Assembly: GCA_016935655.1 (NCBI GenBank)
Contig: JAFGQM010000066.1
Coordinates: 1-5,646, forward strand
Length of the DNA: 5,646 nucleotides
Direction: 5' to 3'
Source of the DNA: Candidatus Altarchaeota archaeon
Lineage (GTDB): Archaea; Altiarchaeota; Altiarchaeia; JAFGQM01
Part shown: positions 4,144 to 5,646 of the stretch, one piece after another
Layout: every line of letters starts with the position of its first letter
How positions within the stretch are numbered: the first letter of the stretch is position 1
Notes under the pieces: generated by a model
Told to the model about the DNA's origin: nothing
The model's database searches: none
The model's input: only the letters and a program-made list of their open reading frames with translations
Program-made: the position numbers and the translations under genes

Positions 4144-5646
4144 CTATGCGGAATGCTTGCTCGAGGGGTGCCAGTCAGGGATTCCATAATCCTCGTCGCC
4201 CGGCAGGTCCTTGTCCTCTATCATGTCGTCATCAATATCAAAGACCCCATCACCGTCATTATCCAGGTCTAACAGGTCTATCAGCCCCTCACTGTCCGTG
4301 TCCTCGAAGAACAGCTTCGAGACTCCTTCAGTGAGGACTTTGCCTTCCACTAGGCAGTCCGGGGCCCATCCCTTTTGGCCGGTCCAGATGTCGACCGTGC
4401 CCTGGCTGCAGCCGAACTTCAGCTCGCCAGTGTCCTCACCTGGCTTGCAGAACAGAATCTGCTCGCAACTGCAGCCGTAGGTCTGCTGCAAGTCCAGATT
4501 GGAGCTGTCATAGTGGTTCGGCCTGAGTTCGACGCTTGCATAAGAGGGGGAGGTCCCCACACACTTGTCGTCAGTACAGTCATTGATGCCGTCTGCATCA
4601 AGGTCGGCGTTGTCCAGAACGCCGTCGCAGTCGTTGTCCACACCGTCGCAAATTTCCGGGACCGGTTCTCCCGGGACACATATATCTGTTTCCACTCCCA
4701 AGATACATTGCAGCTGGCCCTCGGCATAACACGCACCTATTCCGCAACTTGTGGGCATACCAAGATAATCCTCGTCTGTGAGACCATCACAGTCGTCGTC
4801 CACGCCGTTGCAAGTAGTGTCGTCAGGAGCCGGCTGGTTCGGCATACAGGTGTCGGTCTCGACGCCGCCGATGCACGCTGTTGAACCCTCCGCGAAGCAG
4901 GCGCCTATGCCGCATGTGGTCGGCAGCGGGATGTAGCCCTCGTCTGTGACACCGTCGCAGTCGTCGTCCAGGCCGTTGCATTCTGAGTCATAGCCCATCG
5001 GCATCCCGGGCATGCACGAGTCCACCTCCACACCACTCTTGCAGTGCAACATGCCGGAGGAGGCGCAAACGCCAAGGCCGCACTCTGTCGGCATCGAGAC
5101 ATAGTCGCTGTCCACAAGACCGTTGCAGTTGTTGTCCAGGAGGTCGCAAAGCTCTACTGCCCCCGGGAATATGTCGCCGTTGGAGTTGTCACAGTCGTCA
5201 GGCGGGCAGTAGGTGTCAAGATCCTCGTCGACGCCGGAGACTAAGGGACAGCTGTCGCAGGCATCGCCTATTCCGTCGCCGCACTCTCCTACCGTCCAGA
5301 GGCAGGCCGGATTGCCGTTCCCGTCCAGAAGCACGTTTTTCTTGCAGTCGTTCTCGGACAGTTCCCCACAAGTCTTCGGGCATGGCAGGGTGTAATGCAA
5401 ACAGCCGCAGAAGATAGGTGAGTTGCATTCACGCTCGTCTTTCGACTCACAGGCCATGGGGATACAAGCGTTTTTATATATGGGGTTAGTGACGCATATG
5501 CCCTCACCTGGCTCGCTGTCCTCCTGCCCGGGATTATAGTCGTCAACGCAGTTGTCGCAGACGTTACCCACTCCGTCGCTGTCAGAGTCGGCCTGGTCCG
5601 CGTTCAAATCTTTCACACAGTTGTCACAGACGTCGCCGACACCATC
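4144..5646 (-). CDS. Surface protein with TSP3 and MopE-like metal-binding repeats (N-terminus beyond window)
   Basis: The 3' 500 codons of a larger gene. The frame stays open to the right edge, so the GTG at 5616 is not the start. Numbering from the edge, TSP3 repeats occupy residues 1-33 (DGVGDVCDNC, DSDSDGVGNVCDNC). A Cys-rich block (about 51-130) and another TSP3-like motif (ECGDGIGDACDSC, 121-133) follow. Residues 150-360 hold the array of CNGxDDDCDGxxDE motifs, the pattern of the putative metal-binding motif named after MopE. Residues 361-445 form a domain I do not recognise, with YGCSCEQILFCKPG and WTGQKGWAPDC. Residues 449-474 (DTDSEG ... DNDGDGVFDIDDD) look Ca2+-binding, and the protein ends DWHPSSKHSA without a membrane helix. 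The very acidic, disulfide-rich composition indicates a secreted or surface protein that binds Ca2+ or other metals. The gene call is certain; the biological role is unknown. It is transcribed convergently with the other surface genes. Confidence 0.93.
   Translation of the reverse strand, partial: DGVGDVCDNCVKDLNADQADSDSDGVGNVCDNCVDDYNPGQEDSEPGEGICVTNPIYKNACIPMACESKDERECNSPIFCGCLHYTLPCPKTCGELSENDCKKNVLLDGNGNPACLWTVGECGDGIGDACDSCPLVSGVDEDLDTYCPPDDCDNSNGDIFPGAVELCDLLDNNCNGLVDSDYVSMPTECGLGVCASSGMLHCKSGVEVDSCMPGMPMGYDSECNGLDDDCDGVTDEGYIPLPTTCGIGACFAEGSTACIGGVETDTCMPNQPAPDDTTCNGVDDDCDGLTDEDYLGMPTSCGIGACYAEGQLQCILGVETDICVPGEPVPEICDGVDNDCDGVLDNADLDADGINDCTDDKCVGTSPSYASVELRPNHYDSSNLDLQQTYGCSCEQILFCKPGEDTGELKFGCSQGTVDIWTGQKGWAPDCLVEGKVLTEGVSKLFFEDTDSEGLIDLLDLDNDGDGVFDIDDDMIEDKDLPGDEDYGIPDWHPSSKHSA
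4567..5148 (-). repeat. Tandem 56-residue MopE-like metal-binding repeats
   Basis: Units begin at the Cys of each C(D/N)GxDxDCxG motif: 5148-4981 (56 codons), 4980-4813 (56 codons), 4812-4651 (54 codons) and a partial fourth, 4650-4567. Each full unit runs C-N-G-x-D-D-D-C-D-G-x-x-D-E, then Y....PT.CG.G.C......C..GVE.D.C.P. The last, partial unit turns directly into another DxDxDG-like Asp motif. Synonymous codons differ widely between units, so the duplications are old. Confidence 0.85.

Noticed and set aside
3920..4189. 89-codon frame on the plus strand overlapping the small membrane protein
   Set aside because: It lies in another frame over the 59-residue gene and runs through the hairpin into the antisense of the next gene. 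The 59-residue frame has the better promoter spacing and clear membrane helices.
4375..4884. 169-codon open frame on the plus strand across the repeat array
   Set aside because: It is antisense to the MopE-like repeats. Repeated GAC/GAT Asp codons read in reverse give Val-rich runs and keep the frame open; there is no promoter or ribosome site.
4567..5148. Regular repeats considered as a CRISPR or satellite array
   Set aside because: The period is 168 bp (56 codons), the units diverge at third codon positions, and the frame is open throughout; these are protein repeats.

Overview
The window looks like a piece of an archaeal genome, most likely from a DPANN-type lineage, although the exact phylum cannot be read from it. 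The reasons are as follows. TATA (box A) elements sit about 24 nt before the start codons of two genes, which implies leaderless mRNAs. Arg AGG and Ile ATA codons are common. The window also holds secreted cysteine-rich proteins with CxDSDxG repeats, thrombospondin type-3 (TSP3) repeats and DxDxDG metal-binding motifs, a style familiar from DPANN surface proteins. No rRNA, tRNA, CRISPR array or mobile element was found.

Layout from left to right. Positions 1-267 (minus) hold the first 89 codons of a KUP-family potassium transporter that runs off the left edge. Positions 268-657 contain no long gene. They hold a possible 22-residue very basic peptide gene on the minus strand (508-576), with a strong Shine-Dalgarno sequence, and back-to-back TATA-like elements at about 610-637. 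Positions 658-3015 (plus) encode a 785-residue secreted protein. In order it has a signal peptide, two probable Ig-like domains, one TSP3 repeat, three Cys-rich CxDSDxG repeats, a DCGGPCPDC motif, a Cys-rich linker and a C-terminal transglutaminase-like domain with a readable Cys-His-Asp triad. Overlapping its end by 11 nt, 3005-3751 encodes a 248-residue protein with a signal peptide, an Ig-like domain, eight cysteines, a Pro/Thr stalk and a single C-terminal membrane helix. Positions 3894-4073 encode a 59-residue protein with two predicted membrane helices, apparently expressed as a leaderless mRNA. A strong GC-rich hairpin at 4076-4131 separates it from a convergent minus-strand gene (4144 to beyond the right edge). 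That gene encodes a large TSP3 and MopE-like metal-binding-motif repeat protein with a 56-residue tandem repeat.

Apart from the transporter fragment and the small basic peptide, every gene points to the cell envelope or outside of the cell. The most coherent unit is the overlapping pair 658-3015 and 3005-3751: a secreted, probably disulfide-stabilised, transglutaminase-fold protein translated together with a membrane-anchored Ig/Cys protein that could tether it. That functional link is inferred from gene overlap and domain architecture, not shown directly.
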